The position numbers were made by a program, and so were the translations under genes. A stretch of DNA of 64,000 nt from UBA10449 sp005883585 (lineage in GTDB: Bacteria > Chloroflexota > Dormibacteria > Dormibacterales > Dormibacteraceae), in the NCBI GenBank assembly GCA_005883585.1, contig VBFD01000123.1:12705-76704 (forward strand), given 5' to 3'. Numbering within the stretch: the first letter of the stretch is position 1; the number at the start of each line of letters is the position of its first letter. A model generated the notes under the pieces. That model was not told where the DNA came from. It searched no databases and saw only the letters and a program-made list of their open reading frames with translations. Positions 33,418 through 41,759 of the stretch are shown here, piece after piece.

Positions 33418-34086
33418 ATGACCAATTCCTTGATCCTGGTCGTCGAAGACGACGCGAGGCTGGCGGCGACGCTCGAGCGCGTGCTGATGGCCGAAGGCCA
33501 CGAGGTCGCCACGGCCGGTGATGGGATGGAGGCCCTGAGGCGCGCGAAGGAGCGGCCGCCCGACCTCGTGATCCTTGACGTGATGTTGCCCGGCCTCGAC
33601 GGCATCGGCGTATGCCGCCGGCTGCGCGCGACCGCGCAGTTTCCGATCCTCATGCTCACGGCCCTGGATGGAACCGAAGACCGGGTCCGCGGTCTCGATT
33701 CGGGCGCGGACGACTACCTGGTGAAGCCGTTCGCTTACCAGGAGCTGCTTGCCCGCGTCCGCGCGCTTCTGCGGCGGACTGGTCCCGTCGACCACCTGCG
33801 CTTCGCGGACCTCGTCCTCGAGCCTGCCAGCCGTGGCGCTTGGCGCGGCACTCGGCCGCTTTCGTTGACCCACACAGAGTTCACGCTCCTGGAGCACTTC
33901 CTGCGCCACCCGCGCCAGGTGCTGACGCGCGAGCAGCTGCTGGAGGCGGTGTGGGCCGGCGAGCCCGAAAGCGACAACGTGGTCGCGGTGTACGTGGGAT
34001 ACGTGCGGCAGAAGCTCGAAGAAGGTGGCGAGCCGCGGTTGCTCCACACCATTCGCGGCTCGGGCTACGCCCTTCGAGAAAGTTAG
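33418..34086 (+). CDS. OmpR-type two-component response regulator
   Basis: A 222-residue regulator: receiver domain with acidic VVEDD, phospho-acceptor Asp in VILDVMLPG (about residue 51), Thr in MLTALD and Lys in LVKPF; then an OmpR/PhoB winged helix (LSLTHTEFTLLEHFLRHP, VYVGYVRQKLE, IRGSGYAL). ATG 33418 or the in-frame GTG 33412 could be the start. The kinase gene starts at the base after the stop codon. Confidence 0.94.
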   Translation: MTNSLILVVEDDARLAATLERVLMAEGHEVATAGDGMEALRRAKERPPDLVILDVMLPGLDGIGVCRRLRATAQFPILMLTALDGTEDRVRGLDSGADDYLVKPFAYQELLARVRALLRRTGPVDHLRFADLVLEPASRGAWRGTRPLSLTHTEFTLLEHFLRHPRQVLTREQLLEAVWAGEPESDNVVAVYVGYVRQKLEEGGEPRLLHTIRGSGYALRES

Positions 34087-35433
34087 ATGCCGCTTCGGCT
34101 GAGACTGGCCCTTTTCGGGGTCGGGGTCGTAGCACTCACGCTGGTGATCTTCGGCGGTCTTCTGTACGCCCTGGTGTCTCGCAGTGTGAACACCAACCAG
34201 GACGATGCGCTGCGCACTCGAGCTCGCGAGGCTGCGGCCTCCGCGTCTCTGGCGCCCGACCTGGCACCAAGGCCGCCGCTTGCGCCGGCCGATCTGCGTA
34301 CGAGCACCGATGTCTTCGTCGAGGTGTTCGATCTCCGCTGGACGCTCATTTACGCGACGGCGCAGCTCAATGGCCTCCCGCCGATGCCGTCTGCCAGGCT
34401 GCTGGCGGAGGCGCCCAGAGTCACCGAAGGGGCATTCGACACCAACGGTGGCTTTCGATATTTCGTGCTGCCGTTCGGAGACGGCTATGTCGTGACCGGT
34501 CAATCGACGCGTGTGCCGCAGTCCAACCTCTCCGGCATCGTCGGCTTCCTGGTCATCTCCGGCGTCCCGACGTTGCTGGCGGCTCTGGCCGCATCGTGGC
34601 TCGTCGCCGGCAGGGCGTTGAGGCCGCTGAAATCCGTCGCCGTCGCGGCGGAAGACGTCGGCAGGACGCGAGATTTCGGGAGAAGGCTGCCGGTGCCGCG
34701 CAGCCGAGATGAGGTTGCCGTGCTCTCGACGAGCTTCAACGGAATGCTCAGCCGGCTGCAGGAGGCCTACGAGTCCCAGCGGCGCTTCGTGGCTGATGCT
34801 TCTCACGAGCTCCGCACGCCGCTGGCGACGATCCAGGGCAATGCCGGGCTGCTCGCGCACGGTCCACCGATCGCGGAGCAGGTACGGCTTGCGGCAGCCA
34901 CCGACATCGCGGACGAGAGCGAAAGGATGGGCAGGCTGGTCGATCGTCTGCTCACGCTTGCGCGCGCCGACTCCGGGCTCCGCCTCGAGCTGGCGGCCGT
35001 CGACCTGCGTGCCTTGGTGCTCGATGTAACGCGCCAGGCGGCCGCAGTCCACGCGGAGAGAACCTTCGATGTTCAGGTGGTCGACGCGTCAGTCGCCGGA
35101 GACGAGGACGCGCTCCGCCAGCTCCTATGGATCCTGATCGACAACGCACTCCGCTACTCGCGCTCGAAAATCTCGGTCGACGTCGTGGTCGACTCCGGCT
35201 GGGTGAGGCTGATGGTCGGCGACGACGGCGCGGGGATCGCGGTCGAAGAGCGGGAGCGAATCTTTCAGCGCTTTTACCGTTCGGACGCATCGCGCACTGG
35301 GCACGGCGCCGGTCTCGGACTGTCGATCGCGCTCTGGATCACCGAGCAACACGGCGGCCGGATCATCGCCGACCAAAGCCAAGCCGGCGGCGCCGGGCTG
35401 TACGTCGACCTCCCGCTCTTACGACCTTCTTAG
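34087..35433 (+). CDS. Sensor histidine kinase, partner of the OmpR-type regulator
   Basis: A 448-residue kinase with two membrane helices (about residues 7-30 and 152-175) bounding an extracellular sensor region, a HAMP domain (GRALRPLKSVAVAAEDV), the H-box FVADASHELRTPLATIQG (about residue 237), an N-box IDNALRYS, and G-boxes GDDGAGI and GAGLGLSIA. It forms an operon with the preceding regulator. Stimulus unknown. Confidence 0.94.
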   Translation: MPLRLRLALFGVGVVALTLVIFGGLLYALVSRSVNTNQDDALRTRAREAAASASLAPDLAPRPPLAPADLRTSTDVFVEVFDLRWTLIYATAQLNGLPPMPSARLLAEAPRVTEGAFDTNGGFRYFVLPFGDGYVVTGQSTRVPQSNLSGIVGFLVISGVPTLLAALAASWLVAGRALRPLKSVAVAAEDVGRTRDFGRRLPVPRSRDEVAVLSTSFNGMLSRLQEAYESQRRFVADASHELRTPLATIQGNAGLLAHGPPIAEQVRLAAATDIADESERMGRLVDRLLTLARADSGLRLELAAVDLRALVLDVTRQAAAVHAERTFDVQVVDASVAGDEDALRQLLWILIDNALRYSRSKISVDVVVDSGWVRLMVGDDGAGIAVEERERIFQRFYRSDASRTGHGAGLGLSIALWITEQHGGRIIADQSQAGGAGLYVDLPLLRPS

Positions 35434-35455
35434 CAACGGCACCGATTCTTGGTTC

Positions 35456-36541
35456 ATGTACTCGGTGAACCCAGAACACGCGATCGGCATCGTCGGCGGC
35501 CTTCTCGCTCTGCCCATAGCGCTGATTGCGCTGCGCATGCACCCACGCTGGCGCTCGGTGCCCGGCACCGTCCGTGCGGCAGCGGTCCTGATGGCCGTCA
35601 GCGCCGGCGTGCACCTGGCGCTGATCCCGCACCACCTGGCGTCGGAGCCGGTCACGTCAGTGCTGTTCGTTCTGAACGGCCTTGCATTCATCGCCCTGGC
35701 GGCGACTTTCACGTGGAGGTACTGGCGGCTGGCGTCCGCGGGGCTGCTGATCTCGACCGTGCTCGCCTACCTCGTGTACGTCGGGATCGGATTCGAAGGT
35801 CCTGACCAGGTCGGCCTCGCCACCAAGCTGGTCGAGGTGACCGCGCTCGGGCTCGCTCTGGTGCCGGTCCGCGGCGAGGCTGGACGCACGCATCGGTCAT
35901 GGCGCTGGGCCGCGCTCGGCGTGGCGATGCCGATGCTGCTTGTCATCACCGGCGCGACCGTCTGGATCGTGGACCTGGCTCGTCCTGATCCGCGCCACGT
36001 CCATGCCGGCGCGCTTCTGCAGGCGACGAACACCGTGGCCACACCCGCGCAGGTCGAGGCTGCCAACCGTCTGTATGCCGCGACGAAGACGGCGATCCTT
36101 CCTTATGAGGACTGGCACCAGGCTTGGGCTGCAGGCTATCGTCCGGGCGGCTCGACCACTCTGCCCTCATCGCACTGGATGAACCAGCGTTACGTCGACG
36201 CAGGCTACGTCATGGATCCCCAGCGACCGCAAGGACTCGTCTACGCCAATACGCACCACGGTCCTGTGCTGCTCGGCGCGATGTTTCAGATGAAGAGCTT
36301 GAACAGGTTCGGTCCCGACCCGGGCGGCCCGATGACCGCATGGCACCAGCACGAAAACATCTGCTTCACGCCGTTCGGCTTTGAGTTCAGCTTGATGACC
36401 CCGTATGCGACGTGCCCGATCGGGGCGATCGACATCAGCGCCCCGCCCATGCTGCACGTGTGGATTGTTGACAACCCGCACGGCGGACCGTTCGCGGTCG
36501 ACATCGACTCCTCGGTCGTGGCCGCAATGGATCGTTCGTGA
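35456..36541 (+). CDS. Six-helix membrane protein with His-rich C-terminal domain
   Basis: A 361-residue protein of unknown family. Residues 1-180 contain six hydrophobic helices. The last 180 residues form a soluble domain, probably outside the cell, rich in His and aromatic residues: YEDWHQAW, SSHWMNQRY, YANTHHGPVLLGAMF, TAWHQHENICFTPFG and TPYATCPIG with a possible Cys pair. The pattern suggests a metal or haem site. It follows the kinase by about 20 bases and overlaps the next small membrane gene, so it may be a target or partner of the two-component system (inference). Confidence 0.65.
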   Translation: MYSVNPEHAIGIVGGLLALPIALIALRMHPRWRSVPGTVRAAAVLMAVSAGVHLALIPHHLASEPVTSVLFVLNGLAFIALAATFTWRYWRLASAGLLISTVLAYLVYVGIGFEGPDQVGLATKLVEVTALGLALVPVRGEAGRTHRSWRWAALGVAMPMLLVITGATVWIVDLARPDPRHVHAGALLQATNTVATPAQVEAANRLYAATKTAILPYEDWHQAWAAGYRPGGSTTLPSSHWMNQRYVDAGYVMDPQRPQGLVYANTHHGPVLLGAMFQMKSLNRFGPDPGGPMTAWHQHENICFTPFGFEFSLMTPYATCPIGAIDISAPPMLHVWIVDNPHGGPFAVDIDSSVVAAMDRS

Positions 36542-36948
36542 TGGAAAAGGCCGCCGGGCGCGCGCAGGGCGCTCATTCAACTGAAACCAGTCGGCCCGAA
36601 ACCGTCTTCGTCCTGCTGCTAACGCAGTCGATCTTCTGGATGGTTGCGGGCATCTCTGCCCTCCCGTTTGCGCTCGGGGGCGAGCTCCACATGGTCGGGT
36701 TGGGCCTCGCAACCCTGCTGGTCGCGCTGCTCGTGTGCCTGGTTGCGATCGGAGTCCTGTGGCGCCGACGCTGGGCGCGGCGAACCGCAATCGGCCTCGA
36801 GATCGTGTGTCTGGCAGGCTCCGTTCTTCAGCTCGTCCTGCCGATCGGCGCCAACCACGCCCCTGTAACGCTTCTCACGAACGTCGTGGTGCCGGCGGCT
36901 GTTATCTGGCTTCTGTGGGGACGGAACGTGCGGTCGGTTTTCAGCTAG
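36541..36948 (+). CDS. Small four-helix membrane protein
   Basis: A 135-residue protein with a polar N-terminus and four hydrophobic segments, plus a basic loop WRRRWARRTA. The start ATG 36541 overlaps the previous stop. No family recognised. It converges on the response-regulator gene with an 8-base overlap. Confidence 0.6.
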   Translation: MEKAAGRAQGAHSTETSRPETVFVLLLTQSIFWMVAGISALPFALGGELHMVGLGLATLLVALLVCLVAIGVLWRRRWARRTAIGLEIVCLAGSVLQLVLPIGANHAPVTLLTNVVVPAAVIWLLWGRNVRSVFS

Positions 36949-37378
36949 ACCGGCGGCGCTTTTCCTCGAGTGCGAGGTTGGCCTTGGCGAGATCCACATA
37001 CAGCTCGCGATTGCGCAGCAGATTGCGAACGCGCAGCACGACCTCGTCGTGATCCACCGGTTTGGTCAGGAAGTCGTCCGCACCGAGGATCAGGGCGCTG
37101 TTGCGCGCCACGTGGCCGGTGTCGCCGGTGAGCATGATCACCGGTAGGTATCCGAGAGCATTGCGCGCGCTGCGGAGCCGCCGCAGGATCTCGAGCCCGT
37201 CCGGATCCGGCATGTGCAGGTCGATCAGGACGATGTCAGGCTCGAATTCCGCGAAAACCTGCTCCACCTGACGCGAGTCGTTCAATGTGCGGATCTCGCT
37301 GGCGCTCTCCGAAAGGATGGCCTCGAGCAGCGCCAGGTTGGCCGGCTCGTCGTCGACGATCAGGATCCGGCCGCTCAC
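36941..37378 (-). CDS. Single-domain response regulator
   Basis: A 145-residue receiver domain with a coiled C-terminal tail: ILIVDDEPANLALLE, phospho-acceptor Asp in IVLIDLHMPDPDGLE (about residue 52), Thr in MLTGDT, Lys in FLTKPVD. The tail (YVDLAKANLALEEKRRR) could mediate coiled-coil contact. It directly follows the PAS kinase gene (gap 5 bases) and is probably its partner. No output domain. Confidence 0.9.
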   Translation of the reverse strand: MSGRILIVDDEPANLALLEAILSESASEIRTLNDSRQVEQVFAEFEPDIVLIDLHMPDPDGLEILRRLRSARNALGYLPVIMLTGDTGHVARNSALILGADDFLTKPVDHDEVVLRVRNLLRNRELYVDLAKANLALEEKRRRSS

Positions 37379-37383
37379 TCCGT

Positions 37384-39375
37384 TCAGTTCGCGGCGACCG
37401 GCGTCGCGACCGGCACCGTGAAGTGAAACTCGGATCCAACGCCCACAGTGCTGTCGACCCAGATCTTGCCCCCATGCATATCCACGATCTGTCGAGTTAT
37501 GGCGAGACCCAGACCCGTGCCGATGATCTTGGCTTTGGTCTTGTCCTCGAATCGCTCGTATCGGCTGAACAGCCTCTTGACGAAGTCCGCCGGAATGCCG
37601 AGACCGTGATCGATGACGCTGACCTCGACCATGCCGTCCTTGGCTACGCTCGTGAGACGGATCTCGCCGCCGCTGGGCGAATATTTCACGGCGTTGCTGA
37701 GCAGGTTGGCGACGACCTGGAACAGTCGGTCGGAGTCACCGCGGACCGCGGGCAGGGCAGGATCCAAATTGGCTTCGATCGTATGTTTCGGGCTCACGGC
37801 TCGCGCGCGCTCAGCCGCATCCGTGAGAATGCTGTTGAGGTCGACGGGGCAGATGTTGAGGGTCATCCGCCCGGCCTCGATGCGATCGAGGTCGAGCATC
37901 TCGGTGATCATCCGGTTCAAGCGCAGGGCGTCGTTGTTGATGTCGCCCGCGAAGGCTTTGGTTTCATCGGCCGTCAGGTCCTGGTCGCGGATCATCTCGC
38001 TGAAGCCCTGGATGCCGACGAGGGCGGTTCGAAACTCGTGACTGACCAGGGAGACGAACTCGCTTTTCAGCTGGCTCAGCCGCTCGAGCCCGGCGAGGTT
38101 GGCCATCGCTGCCTCCTGGGCGGTGTGCTGCGCGGTCGCGTCCTCGAACATCGCGAGGAAAAAGTCTGTGTTCCCTCCGCGCCTTTTGATCGAGGTCGCG
38201 CTCCAGTGCAGCCACACGTTGCTCCCGTCGGCACGCAGCGCATGGCTGTCGGACTCGACGGTGTCCGCGGCACCGGTCCACAGCGGTTGTAGTGACTGGA
38301 CGACCCGCTGCATCTCCTCGGGCGGCATGAAGTGGGCGATCGAGTCGCCGATCATGGCGGCGGGCTTCGCGTGCAGGAGAATCCCGAGTCGCGGGTTGGC
38401 GTCGAGGATGGTCATGTCGGTGCCCACGCGCGCGATGCCGAGCGGCGCCTGGACGATGACCTGGTTGAGAAGCGTCGTGCGAGCCTGAACCTGAGCTTCC
38501 GCTCGCTTGCTATTGACCAGCAGGTTCAAGGAGTCGCGGTGGGTGAGTATTTGGTTGAACACGAACAGCACTCCGATGCTGCCGGCGAGTACGGTCTCGA
38601 ATTGGTCCATGGCTTGATTGATCAAGGCGATCCGAATGGCCATCAGCGCTGCCGCCAGCGTGGCGACCCAGGGCAGAGCCATCTGCCAGAGCTCGATCGG
38701 CCCTTCTTCGGACTCGCGCTCCACAGCGGAAACGGGCCATAGGGGCGCGAGCGCGAGCAGCAGATAGCCGGTCACCCAACCGATGTCGAGGACGCTCCCG
38801 ATCGCTCCGTAGGTCCCGTTGGCGGTGAGATAAGTGAAGGTGCTGTCAGACACGGCGATCGACGCCAGTCCGGCGATGAGGATCAGCATGCGACCGAACT
38901 GCTCTTTGCTCGCCCGTCGCAAAGCGATCAACAGCACCGTGATGACGACGATGTCGCCGACCGGATACGCGAGGCCGATCAGCGTCGCGGGAACCGGCTG
39001 TTGCGATTGGTCGTAGACCGTGCGCAGCCCGAGCGCCCAGGCCACGAAGAGAAGCGAAAGGGCGACGATCACGCCGGCGAGCACTGCCTCTCCGCGGGTC
39101 GCCAGGCGCCTCGGGGCTGTGGTGAACGTGAGGACCCCCGCGATCGCGAACGGGATCGCGAGCAGGAAGCCGGTGTCCGCTGCGGAGGGAAACGGCACGG
39201 CGATCCCCTGGAAAACCTCATACCAGGACCAGATGGCCTCGCCGATCGTCCAGCTTGCCGCTGACATCGCCAGCAGCGCCCAGGCCGTTCGTGTACGGCC
39301 GGAAGACCTGAACGCGGCAAAGAGCAGGCTGATCGCGGCGATCCCAGATGCGACCCCCTCGCCGATGTCGTCGAT
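37384..39375 (-). CDS. Membrane sensor histidine kinase with PAS domain; start codon non-canonical or uncertain
   Basis: An N-terminal multi-helix membrane sensor (about eight helices, including TAWALLAMSAASWTIGEAIW), a PAS domain (LNQVIVQAPLGIARVG, HFMPPEEMQRVV), the H-box FVSLVSHEFRTALVGIQG and an ATPase domain (LLSNAVKYSPSGG, DHGLGIPADF, GTGLGLAITRQIV). The first canonical ATG (39267) lies inside the second helix; coding similarity continues upstream through a first helix, VASGIAAISLLFAAF. Upstream of that only ATC 39375 (IDDIGEG) or ATC 39366 is available before an in-frame stop near 39440. I set the start at 39375 (663 residues). Confidence 0.8.
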   Translation of the reverse strand: MDDIGEGVASGIAAISLLFAAFRSSGRTRTAWALLAMSAASWTIGEAIWSWYEVFQGIAVPFPSAADTGFLLAIPFAIAGVLTFTTAPRRLATRGEAVLAGVIVALSLLFVAWALGLRTVYDQSQQPVPATLIGLAYPVGDIVVITVLLIALRRASKEQFGRMLILIAGLASIAVSDSTFTYLTANGTYGAIGSVLDIGWVTGYLLLALAPLWPVSAVERESEEGPIELWQMALPWVATLAAALMAIRIALINQAMDQFETVLAGSIGVLFVFNQILTHRDSLNLLVNSKRAEAQVQARTTLLNQVIVQAPLGIARVGTDMTILDANPRLGILLHAKPAAMIGDSIAHFMPPEEMQRVVQSLQPLWTGAADTVESDSHALRADGSNVWLHWSATSIKRRGGNTDFFLAMFEDATAQHTAQEAAMANLAGLERLSQLKSEFVSLVSHEFRTALVGIQGFSEMIRDQDLTADETKAFAGDINNDALRLNRMITEMLDLDRIEAGRMTLNICPVDLNSILTDAAERARAVSPKHTIEANLDPALPAVRGDSDRLFQVVANLLSNAVKYSPSGGEIRLTSVAKDGMVEVSVIDHGLGIPADFVKRLFSRYERFEDKTKAKIIGTGLGLAITRQIVDMHGGKIWVDSTVGVGSEFHFTVPVATPVAAN

Positions 39376-39494
39376 GGCGCTCGTGGTCCTGTCGCCCGAC
39401 GCTGGTGGTGCCTTCAGAGGCGGGCTGAACCGCCTTCAGGCCCGGGCTGAGATCGGCGGGGGAAGTTTGCCAGGCCACTTATCGGGAACCGTAT

Positions 39495-39520
39495 GTTAAT
39501 TCAAACGAGGCTTGAGTTAA
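39495..39520 (+). promoter_or_regulatory. Inverted repeat, candidate operator A
   Basis: GTTAATTCAA (39495-39504), 7-base spacer, TTGAGTTAAC (39512-39521): ten-base arms with one mismatch. The right arm is the exact reverse complement of GTTAACTCAA at 41688-41697. It lies between the divergent PAS kinase and the small-peptide operon. Confidence 0.5.
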
Positions 39521-39583
39521 CATTGCGCGACCAGAGCAGAGCCGCGAAGGGTGAGGTCGGGACTTTGTGAAGGAGCAGGCGCC

Positions 39584-39898
39584 ATCCATCAGACCACGTA
39601 CGAGATCCGCGAATGTGCCTTCCCCTTCAGCGCTGACGACGAAGGGCTAGAGGGCGAGGAAAGCTCGTCTGACTGTTCGCCGGCCGTGCTCGCGATTGCA
39701 ATGGCGGCCCTGCTGCTGGCGCTGCTCCCGGCGGCAATCGGCATGGCCATCTTGCTCGGCACGACACTACCACTCGAGTTTGGCGCGGGAGCCGCCATAG
39801 CAATCCTTGGCGGCGTGAAGATCGCTGCGTGGGCTGCGGGCCTGGTGGCCGCGATTCGCGAGCCGCGGCCGGCCTGGCTTCCTGTTTCGAACCTCTAG
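39584..39898 (+). CDS. Small membrane protein, apparent ATC start
   Basis: A 104-residue protein: an acidic N-terminus (HQTTYEIRECAFPFSADD) then two hydrophobic helices (about residues 43-68 and 76-98), ending REPRPAWLPVSNL. AAGGAG at 39570-39575 is followed after eight bases by ATC 39584 in frame. ATG 39551 lies upstream of that ribosome binding site and has none of its own. It precedes the 31-codon secreted peptide gene by 31 bases and would be co-transcribed. Possible roles are export, processing or immunity for the peptide (inference). Confidence 0.5.
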   Translation: MHQTTYEIRECAFPFSADDEGLEGEESSSDCSPAVLAIAMAALLLALLPAAIGMAILLGTTLPLEFGAGAAIAILGGVKIAAWAAGLVAAIREPRPAWLPVSNL

Positions 39899-39929
39899 CG
39901 GTCCGCGGCCGCAAAGGAGGTGAGATTTG

Positions 39930-40025
39930 ATGAGGAAGCTGATCCTGGCCGCCATCCTGGCGGCCACGATGGCGCTCTCGCTGGCGACGACCGCCGGCGC
40001 GGGCGTCCTACCACCCTGCTGCTGA
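39930..40025 (+). CDS. 31-residue secreted peptide, candidate signalling peptide
   Basis: An excellent ribosome binding site (AAAGGAGGTGA, 39913-39923) precedes ATG 39930. The product starts MRKLILAAILAATM, a classical positively charged, hydrophobic signal segment, passes a likely Ala-x-Ala-type cleavage zone (TTAGA) and ends GVLPPCC. Thus export would release a very short tail containing two Cys. The next gene, 74 bases on, encodes an HTH-TPR protein, the receptor architecture of peptide quorum sensing. No homolog is recognised. Confidence 0.68.
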   Translation: MRKLILAAILAATMALSLATTAGAGVLPPCC

Positions 40026-40061
40026 TCGACTGGAAACGCCTCGAGTTGCGTTAATCCATTC

Positions 40062-40091
40062 GTGTCAACCGCCTGTGGGGTCCTGTAAGCT
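40062..40091 (+). promoter_or_regulatory. Promoter of the HTH-TPR gene
   Basis: GTGTCA (40062-40067), 18 bases, TAAGCT (40086-40091). It ends eight bases before ATG 40100 with no ribosome binding site, so the mRNA is probably leaderless. The spacer shares AACCGCCTGTGGGG (40067-40080) with the aquaporin promoter. GTTAATCCATTCG at 40050-40062 is a weaker match to candidate operators A and C. Confidence 0.5.
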
Positions 40092-40099
40092 GGCTCGAA

Positions 40100-41482
40100 A
40101 TGCCTGAAGCTGGCGCGCGCCCCACACCTGCCGCCAGCCCATCAGGGCGGCGGGGCCGAAGGCACGGCATCGAGATCAAGGCAGGATCGGTGAAGCAGGC
40201 CCGCAAGGAAGCCGGCCTGAGCCTCGCTCAAGTCGCCAACGGCGCCGTGAGCCGGACCGCCATCTACTTCGTCGAGACCGGCAAGGCCAAGCCTTCCATG
40301 GAGACGCTGGTGCTGATCGCTGAGCGAACCGGGCGGCCCCTCGACTACTTCCTGGCCCAGCCGTCGACGCTCGAGCCGAGGTCTTCGCCGCACACTCTCG
40401 AGATCGAGCTCCTCATGGCGACCAACGACCTTCAGGGTGCGCTTGCCACCGGTCGTGCGCTCCTGGCCAAAGACCTCGATCCGGACACAACGGCCCGGGC
40501 GCAACACCTACTTGCTTACGCATTGCTGCGAACGGCGCAACCCAAGGAAGCGCAGCGCCTGGCCGCCGCGGCACGAGACTACTTCGAGAGGACCGGCGAC
40601 CGTCTCATGACGGCCGAGTGCCTCGGCCACGAGGCTTCAGCCGCATATCTCCTGCAGGATCCGGCCGCGCTTGGTCTGGCCGAGCGAGCCCTCGCGATCT
40701 GCCGCTCGCTGCGCCCGGTGCCCGAGACTACCGAGGCCCGGTTGCTGTTCGTGCTCGGAACAGTGCACGTCACCAACGAAGACTGGCAGGCCGCGATCGA
40801 CTGCTATGAGAAGGCGATCGCCGCCGGGGCGGTCGTCCAGGACCTGCGTCGCTTATCGCTGATGTACGGCGGGCTGAGCATCGCCTACACCGAAACCGGC
40901 GAGCTGAACCAGGCCGCCTACTACGCACAGCGCTCCATCTCCATCCACGAGACCTTGAACGATCGCCTGTCGCTGGCCCGCTCGGAAAACAACCTGGGTC
41001 GGCTGCTGGTCAAACGCGGCGAGCTTGCCGGCGCGGGCGAACACCTGACGAGGGCGCTGGCCTTATTCGATGAAGCGGCGATCGAGGTCGGACGTGCCGA
41101 GATCCTGCTGAGCCTGTGCGAGCTGGACATCGCCCGGTCGCGACTCGATGCGGCTGAGACCTATGCGGTCGAGGCCCGAACCTACGCCGAGCGGCTTGCC
41201 GAAAAGGCGACGCTCGCCGACTGCCACCAGTGGCTTGGCCGCATCGCCGCCGAGCGTGGTGAGCACGATCGTGTCGATGCCGAATTCCGCGAAGCGTGGG
41301 GCATCCTCGATGCGCTCGGCGCGGAGGAGCGCCTGAGCCGCTGCCACGTGGTGTACGCCGAGCTCCTCGAAAAACGCGGCGACCTGGCCGCAGCCAACCA
41401 TCAGCTGCGGCTCGCCTTGAACCGGCTCCACCCGGCCAAGATCGCGCCCCCGGCCCAACTCGAGCGCACCGCGACCGCTTGA
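40100..41482 (+). CDS. HTH (XRE)-TPR regulator, RRNPP-like architecture
   Basis: A 460-residue protein with an N-terminal XRE helix-turn-helix (VKQARKEAGLSLAQVANG, SRTAIYFVETGKAKPS, about residues 34-90) and about eight TPR units filling residues 110-445 (for example GRLLVKRGELAGAGEHLTRA and YEKAIAAGAVV). This is the layout of peptide-responsive regulators such as PlcR and Rgg, in which the TPR groove binds an exported peptide. An alternative is a generic XRE-TPR regulator without peptide ligand. The gene for a 31-residue secreted peptide lies just upstream on the same strand. Confidence 0.85.
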   Translation: MPEAGARPTPAASPSGRRGRRHGIEIKAGSVKQARKEAGLSLAQVANGAVSRTAIYFVETGKAKPSMETLVLIAERTGRPLDYFLAQPSTLEPRSSPHTLEIELLMATNDLQGALATGRALLAKDLDPDTTARAQHLLAYALLRTAQPKEAQRLAAAARDYFERTGDRLMTAECLGHEASAAYLLQDPAALGLAERALAICRSLRPVPETTEARLLFVLGTVHVTNEDWQAAIDCYEKAIAAGAVVQDLRRLSLMYGGLSIAYTETGELNQAAYYAQRSISIHETLNDRLSLARSENNLGRLLVKRGELAGAGEHLTRALALFDEAAIEVGRAEILLSLCELDIARSRLDAAETYAVEARTYAERLAEKATLADCHQWLGRIAAERGEHDRVDAEFREAWGILDALGAEERLSRCHVVYAELLEKRGDLAAANHQLRLALNRLHPAKIAPPAQLERTATA

Positions 41483-41483
41483 G

Positions 41484-41655
41484 TTATAAGAGGGAACCTG
41501 CCGGTTCCCTCTCATCACCGGGCGCTGCGCGCGCGGCTGCTCTCTTTCCCGCGGTTTGTGATTATCAGAATGGATACGCCCGGCCACACTTGGCAGACTG
41601 CAGGAGCGCGCAGCCGCGGCCGGGATAAACCCGGCCGCCCTGGCCACGAAGTTGG
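41484..41655 (+). ncRNA. Structured intergenic element, copy 1 (candidate ncRNA)
   Basis: About 172 bases, starting TTATAAGAGGGAACC right after the HTH-TPR stop. Hairpin 1: AGAGGGAACC / GGTTCCCTCT with TGCC loop (41489-41512). Hairpin 2: GCGGCCGGG / CCCGGCCGC with ATAAA loop (41616-41638). A homologous copy lies at 53763-53932 on the other strand; the first 70 bases and the last 40 are nearly identical, while the middle differs but aligns. A third stem, GGGTCGCC / GGCGACCC (41654-41671), directly follows this copy. No open frame spans it. Confidence 0.6.
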
Positions 41656-41687
41656 GTCGCCTGGCGACCCGGCAGGGCTAAGAATGC

Positions 41688-41705
41688 GTTAACTCAAACG
41701 TTTGA
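41688..41705 (+). promoter_or_regulatory. Candidate operator C upstream of the HD-GYP operon
   Basis: GTTAACTCAA (41688-41697) equals the reverse complement of the right arm of operator A, and TCAAACGTTTGA (41694-41705) is a perfect palindrome. It lies 55 bases before the HD-GYP response-regulator start. Confidence 0.45.
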
Positions 41706-41759
41706 AGCTACGATGTTGCCCCGTGATTCACTTAACAACGTGGGAAGGACGGCCTGGGG

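Noticed and set aside
41484..41655. Known riboswitch (cyclic di-GMP, cobalamin, ydaO) for the duplicated element
   Set aside because: None of the conserved core strings of these classes is present, and the element follows one gene and faces no consistent downstream gene type.
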